From Arachis hypogaea (Eukaryota; Streptophyta; Magnoliopsida; Fabales; Fabaceae), in the NCBI RefSeq assembly GCF_003086295.3, contig NC_092053.1, positions 114,957,905 through 115,021,904 of the forward strand: a stretch of DNA of 64,000 bases. The letters run 5' to 3'. The notes beneath the pieces are model-generated. The model did no database searches and was not told the origin of the DNA. It saw nothing but the letters and a program-made list of their open reading frames with translations. Within the stretch, counting starts at the first letter, position 1. Each line of letters starts with the position of its first letter. Positions 47,373 to 59,038 of this stretch are shown in pieces. The translations under genes were made by a program, and so were the position numbers.

Positions 47373-48936
47373 TAATATTACATCAATGTCTCAAAACAGA
47401 AAATGTTACATACATTTTTATATAAATCAAATGAGTATCATTTGAATTAGGCTAGTAGTAAATCGAAATAGGTTGTGTCGATTACTAGTGGTGGACGAAA
47501 CTATATAAATCGAAACAACTTATATCAATTTATGTAATGCTAAATGGAATCTGACAAGTTCAATTTATGTGCATTCTGGGATAGTAGTAAATTTACATAG
47601 TCAGGTTTGATTTAGTGGGTATGAATAAACCAAAATTAATTAAGGTCTAAAGTTGTGGTGCCACCAATCTAACATTTGATAATTAAATTTTCTAAAAAAA
47701 TAAAATCGATCTAAATTCTTCCTAACATTATAGTGCTTGGTTTTTTTTTTTTTTTCAATGTTAAGAGTGGGTCTCAAACCTGAGATCTCTCGATGAGAAT
47801 AAATTAATTTAAATTAAATTAAATTCAATAAAATAAAGCGAAGTAAAATTAAGTTAAATTCGGTTAAAATAAATTAAACTAAAACAAGACTCAAACAAAA
47901 TTTCCGACGTTAAACTTCTAACAAAAACTTACCGACTTTTTTTGAACATGTTAAACCTACAATTCAACGTCCTTAGTTACCTCTCATTCAACATGCATTT
48001 GTGATTCCAATAAGCTAACACACTACTATCCCTAAATCATTATTCTAACTACTTTTTTAAGTTTAAAGATTCTAATAACTCTAATAATCAACTTCTAACC
48101 TACTTATACCATATATTTAATAATTTATTGAAAAAAAATATTAATATAATGAATAAAAAATAATTTAAAAAAGATATTATTTAAAGAATATAGACAAATA
48201 AATTCTTAACCAATTTGAATTTAGAAACAATTAGGTCTCTATCCATTTCTGAACCTGACACGACAGCATTTTCCATTCAAAGTTGACAGAAAAATACCCA
48301 TAGAGACTGCATTGTGTCACAGAAATAGAGAACGGAGATCGAAGTGGATCGTTTTTATCTTGAGAGATCGTGTTGTCATTCTGAAAAATGAACAGGGACA
48401 AAATTGATAGTTCACTAAAATTCTTACAAAAATAAATTTAAGAAAATGATATTACATCATAATTCTCATAAAACCAAATATATGGTCAAAAACCAAACAT
48501 ACAAAAATTTCCTAACCCATTTATTTTTAATCTCTACCACTCTCTTATTTCTCTTAGATGATTTCTTTTTCATCCATACTAAAATGTGAATTTTTTACAC
48601 AAATAAAATAACCACAGAAGATATCGTCCTTGTCATCATCTTTTATCAGTGTTTTTTTTATATTTTGGGATTAGACTCATTCGAATTTACTGAGACTGTT
48701 CTTATAATAAATTGTATTTAAAACAATGGTTTTCATTATGTTCAATTCTTCATAAATTGTGAATTAGAACCGAGATTTATGGATATTTATTGTTTAATCA
48801 TTAACGGTTGTTTAAAACTACAATTTATATGTACTTTTGTTTATTCATAATTTGTGGTTTAAAATTAATATTTATGACAATATTTTGTTTGGTCATAACT
48901 CATAAATGTATATGATTTTTTTATTTGTGGTTTTAA
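47373..48936. other. AT-rich intergenic stretch without a gene
   Basis: No credible ORF. About 47,440-47,620 has repeated AATCGAAA(T/C)AGGTTG / TAAATCGAAAC motifs. About 48,750-48,935 is an inverted relative of 13,505-13,625, probably a MULE terminal relic. About 47,760-47,930 has AAATTAAATT-type simple repeats. Confidence 0.5.
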
Positions 48937-50051
48937 TTGTTTTGAAAATCAAGTCGGATTAACCAGTTAAACTGATTTAATCGTGAATTGATGACCAATC
49001 CGATTCGGGCAGAAGTCAGAACTGTCCAAATCAATAACGGAAAAATTGATGAACCGCTGACCCAAAAGTCGTCCAGTCTGACAGTTTGTGAGCAAAAAAT
49101 GTGAATTAACAGTTTAGCATTACTAATGCCTAGTATCCCAGCAACTAGCAAGGCAGCAACATGGTATTTTTTGTCGAAAAAATAAACAGTTTCCAAAGCA
49201 TTGCTGGCCAAGGTCCTCAATTTTCTTCACCATTCAGTTGGCAATTTGTCGTCTATGAAACTGCATCTGTTAGTAGTGTCTCTCCCTCAAGCTTTGTTGT
49301 GAATTGTGATGACACTGACATGGAAGATGAGTGATGAGAAACCAAGCAAAATAGAGGAAGTATAATAAAGCAATGTGTGAATGGCCAAGTAAAGAGTGGG
49401 CGGTTGATGCTCTCTGTTTTTTTTTTTTTTTTTTTTCCAATGAATTGGACAACCTTCAATTTTAAGTATTATGGGCTCACGCACCAACAAATAAGCCATC
49501 GGTATAAAGCTTCTGTCATGATGCTCTCTTCTTATGTTGCTAATTAGAGTTAGGATTTTTTTAACGTTTCATGGAGTTTTGCTCCATGACTTCTTGGGCC
49601 TTTGCTTATTTATCAATGTTATTTTTCTTTCACTTTTAAAATAACTATAGAAATAATAAATACAAAAAAAAAAAACCCTACAGAATCCCAACTAAGAAAC
49701 AATCCTATAATTATAAACTATAGATAAGGGTATGTGTTGACTGAGTGTATAAAAATTTATCCAAATAAGAATTTTAAAGGCTTTATGAATTTCTTTGAAT
49801 TTATAAAATTGAATACTAAATCCCAAATATTCAAGCAAAGTTATATTAGAACAAATTTTAGTCAATGATGTTTTATTTTTATCTGATATAGTTTTAAGAT
49901 ATACTTTAAGATATATTTTTTAATGTTTATTTATAATTTTATATATTATTTTATTATAATTCGGTTATTTTGGTTGATTTACAATTAAACTGGTTGAATT
50001 TTTAAACCAATAACTAAAGCGATTCGATAATCGATTCAATTTTCAGAACCT
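48937..50051. mobile_element. hAT-like non-autonomous element (about 1.1 kb)
   Basis: The ends are TTGTTTTGAAAATCAAGTCG and, reversed, AGGTTCTGAAAATTGAATCG. The flanks GGTTTTAA and AGTTTTAA match at 7 of 8. Subterminal AACCAGTT / TTAAACTGGTT motifs are seen at both ends. A short Lys-rich minus ORF set at 49,253-49,499 comes from a poly-T run and is not a gene. Ends may be off by 1-2 bp. Confidence 0.65.
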
Positions 50052-50311
50052 AGTTTTAAACCACGATTTATATATAATACAAGTATAACCAGTTTTGTTT
50101 TAGAATAATGGTGTATTATTTTATTTAAGTAAAAGAAAACCCTACTACATGTATGAAACGGGAGTCAAGTTTCAATCAAGTCAATCCAAAACCACGTCTT
50201 CTATTTTTTTCACCTCCAAAATTTTATTCCAAAAATTTTCTTTTACCCCTCATAGTTTTGACTCACAAAGTTTATACTGGTTCTTCTAACTCACTATTTT
50301 TGCTCTCTATC
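50052..50311. other. Short spacer before the copia element
   Basis: AT-rich, starting with AAACCACGATTTATA, a MULE-terminal type motif. No gene. Confidence 0.5.
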
Positions 50312-50488
50312 TGTTAGGCTATACACTATATTCAACAACTTAGAAAGTTAACACACACTCTCAAGTCAGTTATAGTTCTCCAGAAGTTTCTGAGTTAGTT
50401 ACAGTTTGTTAGGAGTAGCACAATTCTTCTGTATAAAATACATTCTCCATCACTTGTAAACAATTCAATTTCAATTCAACAAAAAAAT
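50312..50488 (+). repeat. 5' LTR of the copia element (part shared with the 3' LTR)
   Basis: Homology with the 3' LTR runs from TGTTAGGCTATACA to CAACAAAAAAAT. The 3' copy has a 10-bp insertion (CAGACTTA-like) near 57,326. The LTR may extend further right, see the next entry. Confidence 0.85.
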
Positions 50489-50713
<225 letters not shown>

Positions 50714-50725
50714 TGGTATCAGAGC
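50714..50725 (+). other. Primer binding site (initiator tRNA-Met type) of the copia element
   Basis: TGGTATCAGAGC, the standard copia PBS, 15 bp upstream of the gag start region. Confidence 0.92.
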
Positions 50726-50739
50726 TCACGTTCTGATCC

Positions 50740-51810
50740 ATGGATCACCCCACACCCGTCGCTGCCACTCAAGCTCCAACAAGCTCAACAATGGCGTCAA
50801 TCGCAAATTTTTCAGCTACGATTAAACTAGACGAAGACAATTTCAGAGCGTGGAAAAGGCAAGCACTAGCGTGCATTAAAGCTAACAAATTACAAAATCA
50901 CCTCAACAGAGAAGCAATTCCAAGGAAGTACAATTCAGAAGCAAATCAAGCAATTAGAAAACTATCACCCAAATTTGAAGTGTGGGAGCAACATGATGAA
51001 TGCTTAGCGGCGTGGATGCTCTCATGCATGGATGAAATGTTCGTCAACAAGGTAGTAGAATACAGCTATGCACATGAAATCTGGGAAGCTCTAGAAGAAT
51101 ACTTTGCGGCAAGGTCAAAATCAAGGATCAAAATGCTAAAAACTCAGCTAAAGTCAATCAAGAAATTCGGTTCAACCACCAACGAGTACCTCACGAAGAT
51201 CAACAAAGTGGTGAGTTCTTTATCGGCACTTGGAGCACCTCTCTCAAGAGAAGAGTATCTTGAAGCAGCCGTAGTAGGCTTAGATGAAGACTATAGTGCA
51301 TTCATTACAATGGTGAACTCAAGATCTGAATATATGTCTGTTAGTGAATTCGAATCACAGCTTCTTGCTCAAGAAGAAGTGAATGAAAGATTCAAGAAAC
51401 CAGAAGGAATCATAGCACAAGCAAATCTAGTGCACAAAGAACTAGAAAACAAAAAAGAAATTGAACAGCACACTAGCTATGGAGGCTATGGAGGCTACAA
51501 TCGTGACTTTCGCGAAGACAGCAACTACAGTAGAGGATATGGGTACAACTACAGAAGAGGCAGAGGTAGGTTCATGCACAGAGGAAGATCACAGCTATGG
51601 TGGCAAGGGAACAGGCCTCAGTGTCAGCTTTGCGGAAGAATTGGACACACAGTGTGGCAATATTTCCACAGGTTCAATCAAGACTTTCAGAATCCACAAT
51701 TACAAAACCTAACCATACCTCCACTACCCAATGCCTCTTTCCACAATGGTAGCAACTACAATGCCTCTCCACACAACTACAACAGTCAGCAACAAAGTCA
51801 ACAAAGGTAG
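50740..51810 (+). pseudogene. Copia gag
   Basis: A 356-codon open frame with the UBN2/Retrotran_gag_2 pattern (TIKLDEDNFRAWKRQALACI, then WMLSCMDEMFVNKVVEYSYA, then LKSIKKFGSTTNEYLTKIN). A Gly/Tyr/Arg-rich tail (RGYGYNYRRGRGRF) follows. The zinc knuckle CQLCGRIGHTVWQY has lost its last Cys (C to Y). The frame stops at 51,810, before the protease. Confidence 0.9.
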
Positions 51811-53077
51811 ATTCCTAGATTAAACACAGCACCTCAAGCCTATCTCACTGCCACCTCAAACTTAGGCTAGTACCCAGATTCAGGAGCTTCGCATCACATC
51901 ACCTTCAATCAGATGAACTTGATCACAGGCTCAGAATATGAAGGTCCAGAACAAGTGTATGAAGGTAATGGAAAAGGTATGCGCATTACTAATGTTGGAA
52001 GTTCCATTATGCATTTATCTATATCAAACCATCTTTTCAAACTTCAGAACTTGCTACATATCCCAACCATATCGAAAAACCTGATCAGTGTATCAAAGTT
52101 TGCACTTGACAATGGTGTATTCTTTGAATTTTGCCCTTACCTGTGCACTGTCAAATGCCAGGAGTCCAAGAAGATTCTGCTTCAAGGCAAACTTCATAAA
52201 GGCCTATATAGGTTTGAAGGCATTCAGATTCAAAGACATTGGAAAGATGAAACAGAAAAGAACTCCTCAGCCACAAATAAAGCTAGTGCAAATCTAGTCA
52301 CTGCATCAAAAGGAATAGTTAGCACAAATTGTAATAGTGAACCAGTTAGCTTAGAAAATAAGTCCTTGGCAAATGCAAATTGCCAAAAGCATGAAAAATG
52401 TACAAATACAAACTCCAGTGTTGTACTTTCAAATAACTCAATAAATAAAGAAGTTGATGCTTTTACAAGTGCCAAGTACAATACCTACAGTTCGGTTCTT
52501 ATTACTGGTCCCTCATCTAACAATACAACTAATACCAAAGTTGACACTGTTGTTGGTAAAACATTCACAAATACTAGTCTTGACAACCACAGTTCCCAAT
52601 CCAGTGAACCCCTCAATGCATTCCTCATCCATATCACAGAAAAATCCTCACCTAAAACCTGGCACAACAGGCTTGACCATCCCTCTCACAAGGCCTGACA
52701 TCACGTCTTAACTAGCCTCAAAATTTCCTCCGCTAACCTACTAATTAAGCCTATCTCTTGTGATGCCTGCTGCACAAACAAAATTCACCAATTTCCTTTT
52801 TTCATTCACAGACCAAATACACTCAGCCTTTAGAACTAGTCCATTCAGACCTTTAGGGACCAGCACCTCTGCATAGCAGGTCAGGATTCAAATACTACAT
52901 CTGCTTCATTGATGCTTTCAGCAAATATACTTGCACCTACCTTCTACAAAACAAATCACAAGCCTTCACTGCCTTCCTTCAATACAAAACACTTATGGAA
53001 ACTAAAACCAAACACAAACTCATAGCCTTGCAAACTGATAGTGGAGCGGAATACCTTTCAAACCAATTCACAAATTA
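51811..53077 (+). pseudogene. Copia protease and integrase N-terminal part
   Basis: After a stop, YPDSGASHHIT marks the protease active site near 51,880. The open frame 51,913-52,698 then carries LLHIPTISKNLISVSKFALD and the GAG-pre-integrase motif TWHNRLDHPSH. An unusual Asn/Ser-rich insert of about 120 residues lies between them. Past a stop at 52,696, CDACCTNKIHQF and, shifted, FIDAFSKYTCTYLLQNKS and LQTDSGAEYLSNQF give the integrase core up to the LINE. Confidence 0.83.
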
Positions 53078-54850
53078 TTGGAAAATTTTCGAAGAAGCTC
53101 TCCAGTTGGAAAGGACACCTACTGAATAAGGCAGGGAGGCTTTGTCTTGTTAAATCGGTTATGGCCTCTATCCCAGTTTATGAAATGCAAATTTCTCTTC
53201 TCCCGAAGTATGCATGTAATAAAATTGATTCCTTGATGAGACAATTCTTGTGGAAAGGCCAAGCGACTGGAAAAGGGCTGCCTCTGGTCAGGTGGGAGGT
53301 CGCCATAACTCCTAAAAAGGTAGGAGGATTGGGTATTAGGGATACTTCCTGTGCTAACATGGCGCTTCTAGGAAAGTTGGTATGGGATTGTCTAAATAAT
53401 AGTGAGAAGTTATGGGTGCAGGTTCTGAAGCATAAATATCTCAGGAATCATTCTGGTATGAACGAAAACAGTAGAAATTCTTCATCGGCTACCTGGAAGA
53501 ACATTGTTAGTGCCTATGAGCATCTCAAGGAAGGGCTTCATTGGAATATTGGAGATGTCCACAAATCAGTTTGGTATGATGAGTGGACTCCTTTTGGTAA
53601 GCTTTGCAACCTTGTTCCTTATGTACATATTTCTGAATCAGATTTCATGGTGGCTGACTTGTGGAAAGGGGTGTCTTGGGAGGTTGATAGTCTTACCACG
53701 CCTATTCCGCATGAGATTAAGCAGTTTATTTGTGGTCTGAGATATCCTAGTTTGACTGAGTTGGAGCCACAGTGGAAGTGGTGGCCTGCAGCAACAAAAA
53801 AGTATAGTGCAAGGGAGGGTTACAGATGGTTATTAAAGAAAACATTAAATTGGAATGCCAACAGTAATTGGAACTGGTTGTGGAACACAAACATTCCAGA
53901 GAAGTTCAAATTTACTATGTGGCTTAGCTTACATGATGCTCTACCAACTGAGACCTTTTGATTCAAGCGGCATTTAGCTTCTTCAGATATGTGTAAGAGA
54001 TGTAATAAGGCGCAGGAGACTATGGAGCATTGCCTTAGAGAATATGAACGATCAAAGGCAATCTGGTATATGTTGGATCCTAGTATCCTGGACTCGACGG
54101 CTGGTACTGCTCTTGAAGAATGGTTTCGGAAGGCCTTGGCTAACAATGAGGCGTCCTTTGGTGCAGGGCTTTGGTGGGTATGGAGACATAGGTGCAATGA
54201 CATATTCAACACTGACAACCCTTGGACAGACCATAAGGTTGTTGCCTTGGCCAGAATTATCGCCAAGGACTTACAGGTTTACAGGAATCGAAGCAATGCC
54301 TTTAGGTCTCTTCGAAATTGCCTTTGTTGGAAACCACCGATAGGCAATAGTTTTAAAGTTAATTGTGATGCAAGCTTGCATATGGATTCAAATTTAGCGG
54401 GATTTGGGTGTATTATTAGAGATTCTAAGGGAGATTGGATCTCGGGCTGCTCTGGAAGCATTCTCCCTTGGTCTATAATCAGATGTGAATTATTTGCTGC
54501 TTGGAGGGGGCTGGTTTTAGCTTGGAATTGCAGTTTGAGGGATATTATATGTGAAACGGATTGCCTTGACATTCTACCCATCATGCATGAGCTTACAAGT
54601 GGGTATTCATCTGAAGTAACAGATTTGGTTCACAAGATTCAGGAGCTTTTATCTCGTCCTTGGCTTGTTCACGTTGAATGGGTATCCCGAGAAGCAAATA
54701 GAGCTGCGGATTGGATGGCTAAATATGGTGCCAAGAGTAACTCTAATCATGTTATTTGGTCTGAGCCTGGTGTTGATCTCCAACGAATCATCTGCTCGGA
54801 TTTAGGATAGTTTTTGCTTTGTTTCTTTCCTTGTTTAGACACCAAAAAAA
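53078..54850 (+). mobile_element. 5'-truncated L1-type LINE inside the copia integrase
   Basis: It is flanked by a 13-bp TSD, AATTCACAAATTA (53,065-53,077 and 54,851-54,863), and ends with a short A tract. The frame encodes the C-terminal end of a plant LINE ORF2: the RT tail (SSWKGHLLNKAGRLCLVKSV and FLWKG), the zf-RVT region (WNTNIPEKFKFTMWLSLHDA) and a Zn motif CKRCNKAQETMEHC. An RNase H (RVT_3) domain follows with VNCDASLHMDSN, RCELFAAWRGL, CETDCLDIL and HVEWVSREANRAAD. One stop at 53,961 breaks it. The 5' part is missing, as is usual for LINEs. Confidence 0.93.
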
Positions 54851-54863
54851 AATTCACAAATTA

Positions 54864-55747
54864 CCTGATCACCCAAGGCATTCAGCATAAACTCAGTTGT
54901 CCCCACACTCATCAGCAAAATGGCATTGCTGAAAGAAAACACAGACACCTCACTGAAACATGTCTAACCCTACTGTCTTAAGCCTCTTTACCTCTCTCAT
55001 TTTGGGATGAAGCCATATTAATAGCCACTTATCTCACCAACAGACTTCCAACTCCAAACCTCAATTTTAAAACACCATTAGAAGTTCTCTTTCATAGCAC
55101 CCCCGATTACCAATCCCTGAGACCCTTCGGGTGTGCATGCTTCCCTCTCCTAAAATTCTATAACAAGCACAAATTTTTCCACAAGTCACATAAATGTATT
55201 TTCATAGGCTATGGACAGCAACAAAAAGGATACAAGTGCCTATCTCCCTCTGGAAAAATGTACATGTCAAGAAATGTAATATTTCATGAAGCAGAATTTC
55301 CGTATCACACTCTATTCTCCACCTCTCACCAAAACACCCCAAACCTTCACAAAATCCTCAGCTCAGGCTCCACCCTCCCAATACCCAATTCAAATCTCCT
55401 ATCCCACCAACTCCCCAATCCATATAGATGATTCTCATAATGCCTCTTTCAATACAACTAATGACATATCTACTTCATTGCATTCTACATTTGTTTCTCC
55501 CACTACTAATGATGAATGAAGTGTAGGATCAGCTGCAGCAGTACCTCTACAGGTTGCCAATGGCCTAAGTTTCAATGCCCACGCCAATGCTGAGACAACA
55601 TCACAGCAACGCCTACCGGCTACATCCGGTAACACACATGCTATGCAAACAAGAAGCAAAAATGGCATCTTTAAGCCGAAGGCACTCATTGCGGATGTCT
55701 CCGGTACTAATGATCTCTAAAACACACTGCCTCAGACTGTCAATGAA
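54864..55747 (+). pseudogene. Copia integrase C-terminal part and linker
   Basis: It resumes after the LINE with CPHTHQQNGIAERKHRHLTE (the DDE glutamate is in AERKHR), then ASLPLSFWDEA, TYLTNRLPTPNL, LRPFGCACFPLL and KCIFIGYGQQQKGYKCL. Stops near 54,978 and 55,430. 55,500-55,747 is a broken linker to RT. Confidence 0.83.
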
Positions 55748-56797
55748 GTGCTGGCCAGTCCACACTGGCGTGAGGCAATGGAAGAAGAATTTATGGCCCT
55801 AACAAAGAACCAGACGTGGCAATTGGTTGATCCCCCAAGCCAGCATGTTCCCATCGGTTGCAAGTGGGTGTTTCGAATCAAAAGACACCCAAATGGCACC
55901 ATCCAAAGGTACAAAGCCAGGTTAGTTGCAAAAGGTTTTCATAAGAAACAAGGCATAGATTATGACCAAATCTTCAGCCCTGTAGTACGACCAGCTACAG
56001 TGAGAGTCATGCTGAGTATAGCATTGTCCAAGGGATGGAAAATCCACCAATATGACTTCAATAATGCCTTTCTCAATGGGGACTTAGCTGAAACTGTATA
56101 CATGGTGCAACCAGAAGTCTTCGAATCACAACACCCTCACCAGGTTTGCAAACTGCAGAGATCCCTTTATGGGCTCAAGCAAGCTCCACGAGCCTGGTTC
56201 ACAAAGCTGAGCACAATCCTTCACAAGTTTGGGTTCACAAACACCAAATCGGACACCTCCCTCTTTACCAGATTCATCCCCAACTCAACAACCTACATCC
56301 TCACCTATGTAGATGACATCTTGGTTACTGGAAACTCAGAAGCTGAAATCAAGCATCTCATAACCCATCTTAACGAAACCCTCTCAATGAAGGACCTTGG
56401 AGAAATCAACTATTTCCTTGGAATTGAAGTACAAAGACCCTCACCCACCACCATCACCCTTCATCAAGCTAAGTACATCAAAGATCTACTCAAGAAAGCA
56501 GAAATGAGTAATGCAAAGTCCGTACCCACGCCAATGACATCTGCTTTGAGGCTCTCTGCCTATGGAGATAGCACCTTTCAAAACCCAACTCTGTATAGAT
56601 CTGTCGTTGGTGGACTTCAGTATGCAACGATTTCAAGACCTGAGATATCCTATGCCGTAAACAAAGTTGCTCAGTTTCTTCAGAACCCATTAAACTCTCA
56701 TTGGAAGAAGGTCAAAAGAATACTAAGATACTTGGCTGGAACCCTAGGGTTTGAAGTTCACAAAGTCACCAAACCCAAGAATATATGCCTTTTGTGA
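55748..56797 (+). pseudogene. Copia reverse transcriptase
   Basis: An open frame of 349 codons with all main RT blocks: WQLVDPP, KWVFRIKRHPNGTIQRYKAR, the QYDFNNAFLNGDL block, SLYGLKQAPRAWF and the catalytic TYVDDILVTG near 56,310, then LSMKDLGEINYFLGIEV. The Asp-Val in DVNNAFL-type motifs reads DFNNAFL here. The frame is lost near 56,785 just before RNase H. Confidence 0.9.
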
Positions 56798-57259
56798 CTC
56801 AGATTGGGAAAGTGATGTGGATGACAGAAAATTCACAAATGGTTTTGGGATCTACTTGGGCGCAAACTTAGTGTCATGGGCCAGTAGAAAACAAACTGCT
56901 ATCTCCAGAAGCAGTACAGAAGCGGAATTTAGAGGTATTACAGACACTATGGCTGAAGTAATCTGGCTACAAACCCTGCTGACTGAGATAAAAATACAAT
57001 GCTCAACTCAACCTGTGATTTTTTGTGACAATCAAAGTGCAGTACTTCTATGTGCCACCCCATCCTACACAACAAGTCAAAGCATTTTGCCTTAGACCAA
57101 TCTTTTGTCAGAGACAGAGTCTTGAAGAAAGAAGTGTTCATCCAACACATACCAGCTCAAGACCAAGTAGCTGACACTCTCACAAAGCCTCTCTCAGCCC
57201 CCAACTTTCTAACTTTCAGAGACAAATTAAGAGTGTGCAAAACAGAAGCATTGGTTTAA
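56751..57259 (+). pseudogene. Copia RNase H, frameshifted
   Basis: The frame 56,751-57,095 has FCDSDWESDVDDRKFTNGFG, SRSSTEAEFRGI and IFCDNQSAV, the catalytic acidic residues. A shift near 57,060 moves the end (HFALDQSFVRDRVLKKEVFI, then DQVADTLTKPL) to 57,050-57,259, where the polyprotein ends. Confidence 0.88.
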
Positions 57260-57267
57260 GGGGAGCA
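57258..57267 (+). other. Polypurine tract of the copia element
   Basis: AAGGGGAGCA directly before the 3' LTR. Confidence 0.88.
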
Positions 57268-57454
57268 TGTTAGGCTATACATTATATTCAGCAAGTTAGA
57301 AAGTTAACACACACTTTCAAGTCAGTTATACAGACTTACAGTTCTCCAGAAGTTTCTGTGTTAGTTACAGTTTGTTAGGAGTAACACAATTCCTCTATAT
57401 AAAATACATTTTCTATCACTTGTAAACAATTCAATTTCAATTCAACAAAAAAAT
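57268..57454 (+). repeat. 3' LTR of the copia element
   Basis: TGTTAGGCTATACA to CAACAAAAAAAT, 187 bp, followed by CTATC, the same 5 bp as before the 5' LTR. The lack of a CA end is unusual. Confidence 0.85.
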
Positions 57455-58680
57455 CTATCTGTTACTCTTAAATATGTCTCCGTCTTTCTTAATTTTTTTT
57501 CATGGCGAAATCTATGTATTAGGATAGAGGAGGAGAAGAAAAGAGAAAAGAGGAGAAAATCAAGAAGAAAATAGAAGGAAAATGGGAAAACAAAAAAGAA
57601 AAGGATAAGAAGAAGAAAGGAAAAAATAGAAATGAGAGAAAAAAGAAAAAAAAAAGAAAAAAGGACAAGAAAAGAAATATTATTTTTGGAAGTTTAACTA
57701 TTTCTTTTAGTACATCTAACTTTTATCATTATGAAATCTTTTTTTTTTTAATTTCTCAATTAATCTATTAGTTTCAGTATGTGTATTACTATTATTTAAA
57801 TTACCACCCGTATTAAAATTTTATCAAATCTAAAGCAATATTCAAATCCAATTTATAATTTGCCATTTTTCTTGCTCATTACATTGGTTATATCACACCC
57901 ATAACCCATGTTTATTTATCACTTATTTAAGTTAAATTTAGGAAAAACTACTCTCAAAGTTAGAGAAAGTTAATTATTAAATAAATATCTTTTTATACAA
58001 TAGTTAATAAAAAGGATTAATTTATTTCAAAAATACTATGTGCATATAAAAAATTAATTATTAAATTATTCGATAGATATTTGTGTGTAAATATATGTAT
58101 TATTTAACTTATTTTCAATATATATTTTATATTTTAACATATATTTTCTTCGAATAGTTGATTTAATAGCTGAATTTTTTTGTACATCTAACATAGTTAA
58201 ATTTATTTATATAATATTTAAAAAAAAAGACTAAATTCTTTTCGTAAATAAACAAATATATCTTTAAGTGGCTATTTTTTCATTTATGTTTTTCTTGTAA
58301 GTTAATTTTTTCTCTAATTTACTATCATCAGATTTTATTGATACACCCTTCATCACTGTAGCAAAGAAATTTGTGGCTGCAGGCCATCATTTCCCTATAC
58401 TAGTTCATACTCAAATATGTTATTAATAAGAAGAGCCTCAATAATTTAATGGCTCTTCTTCATGTAAGTAAAGTTTATCTTACTGACCAGATATCAATTA
58501 TGAGAGTTCTAAAAATTCTCCATTATTAAATAAGAACACACATACGCACGTAATTGTTATCAGTTTAGTTATAGCTTCTATAATTCCTAGTTTTCAATAA
58601 TGCCAAAATTATTATCATTAATATGCTTGAACCATGGATGATTAAGGAACACATTCTACTCAATTCCAAACAGAAACTTA
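57455..58680. other. Intergenic spacer without a gene
   Basis: 57,516-57,680 is an almost pure A/G tract on the plus strand (low complexity). The rest is AT-rich with no supported ORF or RNA. The 58,360-58,680 part may contain 3' regulatory sequence of the CesA gene, but nothing specific is seen. Confidence 0.6.
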
Positions 58681-58704
58681 TCCACACTCCACAGCAATTA
58701 GTAA

Positions 58705-58758
58705 GGAGGAGGAGGAGGAGGAGGAGGAGGAGGAGGAGGAGGAGGGGGGTGGGGGGGA
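58705..58758 (+). repeat. (GGA)n microsatellite plus G-run downstream of CesA
   Basis: About 13 GGA units end in GGGGGGTGGGGGGG. It lies about 280-330 bp beyond the CesA stop codon, so possibly in or just past its 3' UTR. The G-runs could form a G-quadruplex on this strand (C-rich in the mRNA sense). Confidence 0.9.
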
Positions 58759-59038
58759 TAAACTAGTAAGGTACCAGAGATGCATACAATGTGTGATCTT
58801 TGTAAATAGTTTAATAGTGATACATAGTTTTCCCAGAAAAAAAATGGAATGAATGTTCAAAGTATTACAATAAATTACAAAAAAATGATATCCTTAAACA
58901 ATTGATCTCTAATTTGATTTCTTCTTTGTGGACTATGAACTGCACATAATTTAGACATGCGTAAACAGATTACAAAATGTTACAAACAAAAGAATTGCAA
59001 GCAAATCAAAACATTCCAACCAGACCTGTTTTCATGTT

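Noticed and set aside
48933..49499. Minus-strand ORFs of 60-95 codons
   Set aside because: They lie in a hAT-like element, no domain, one set arises from a poly-T run.
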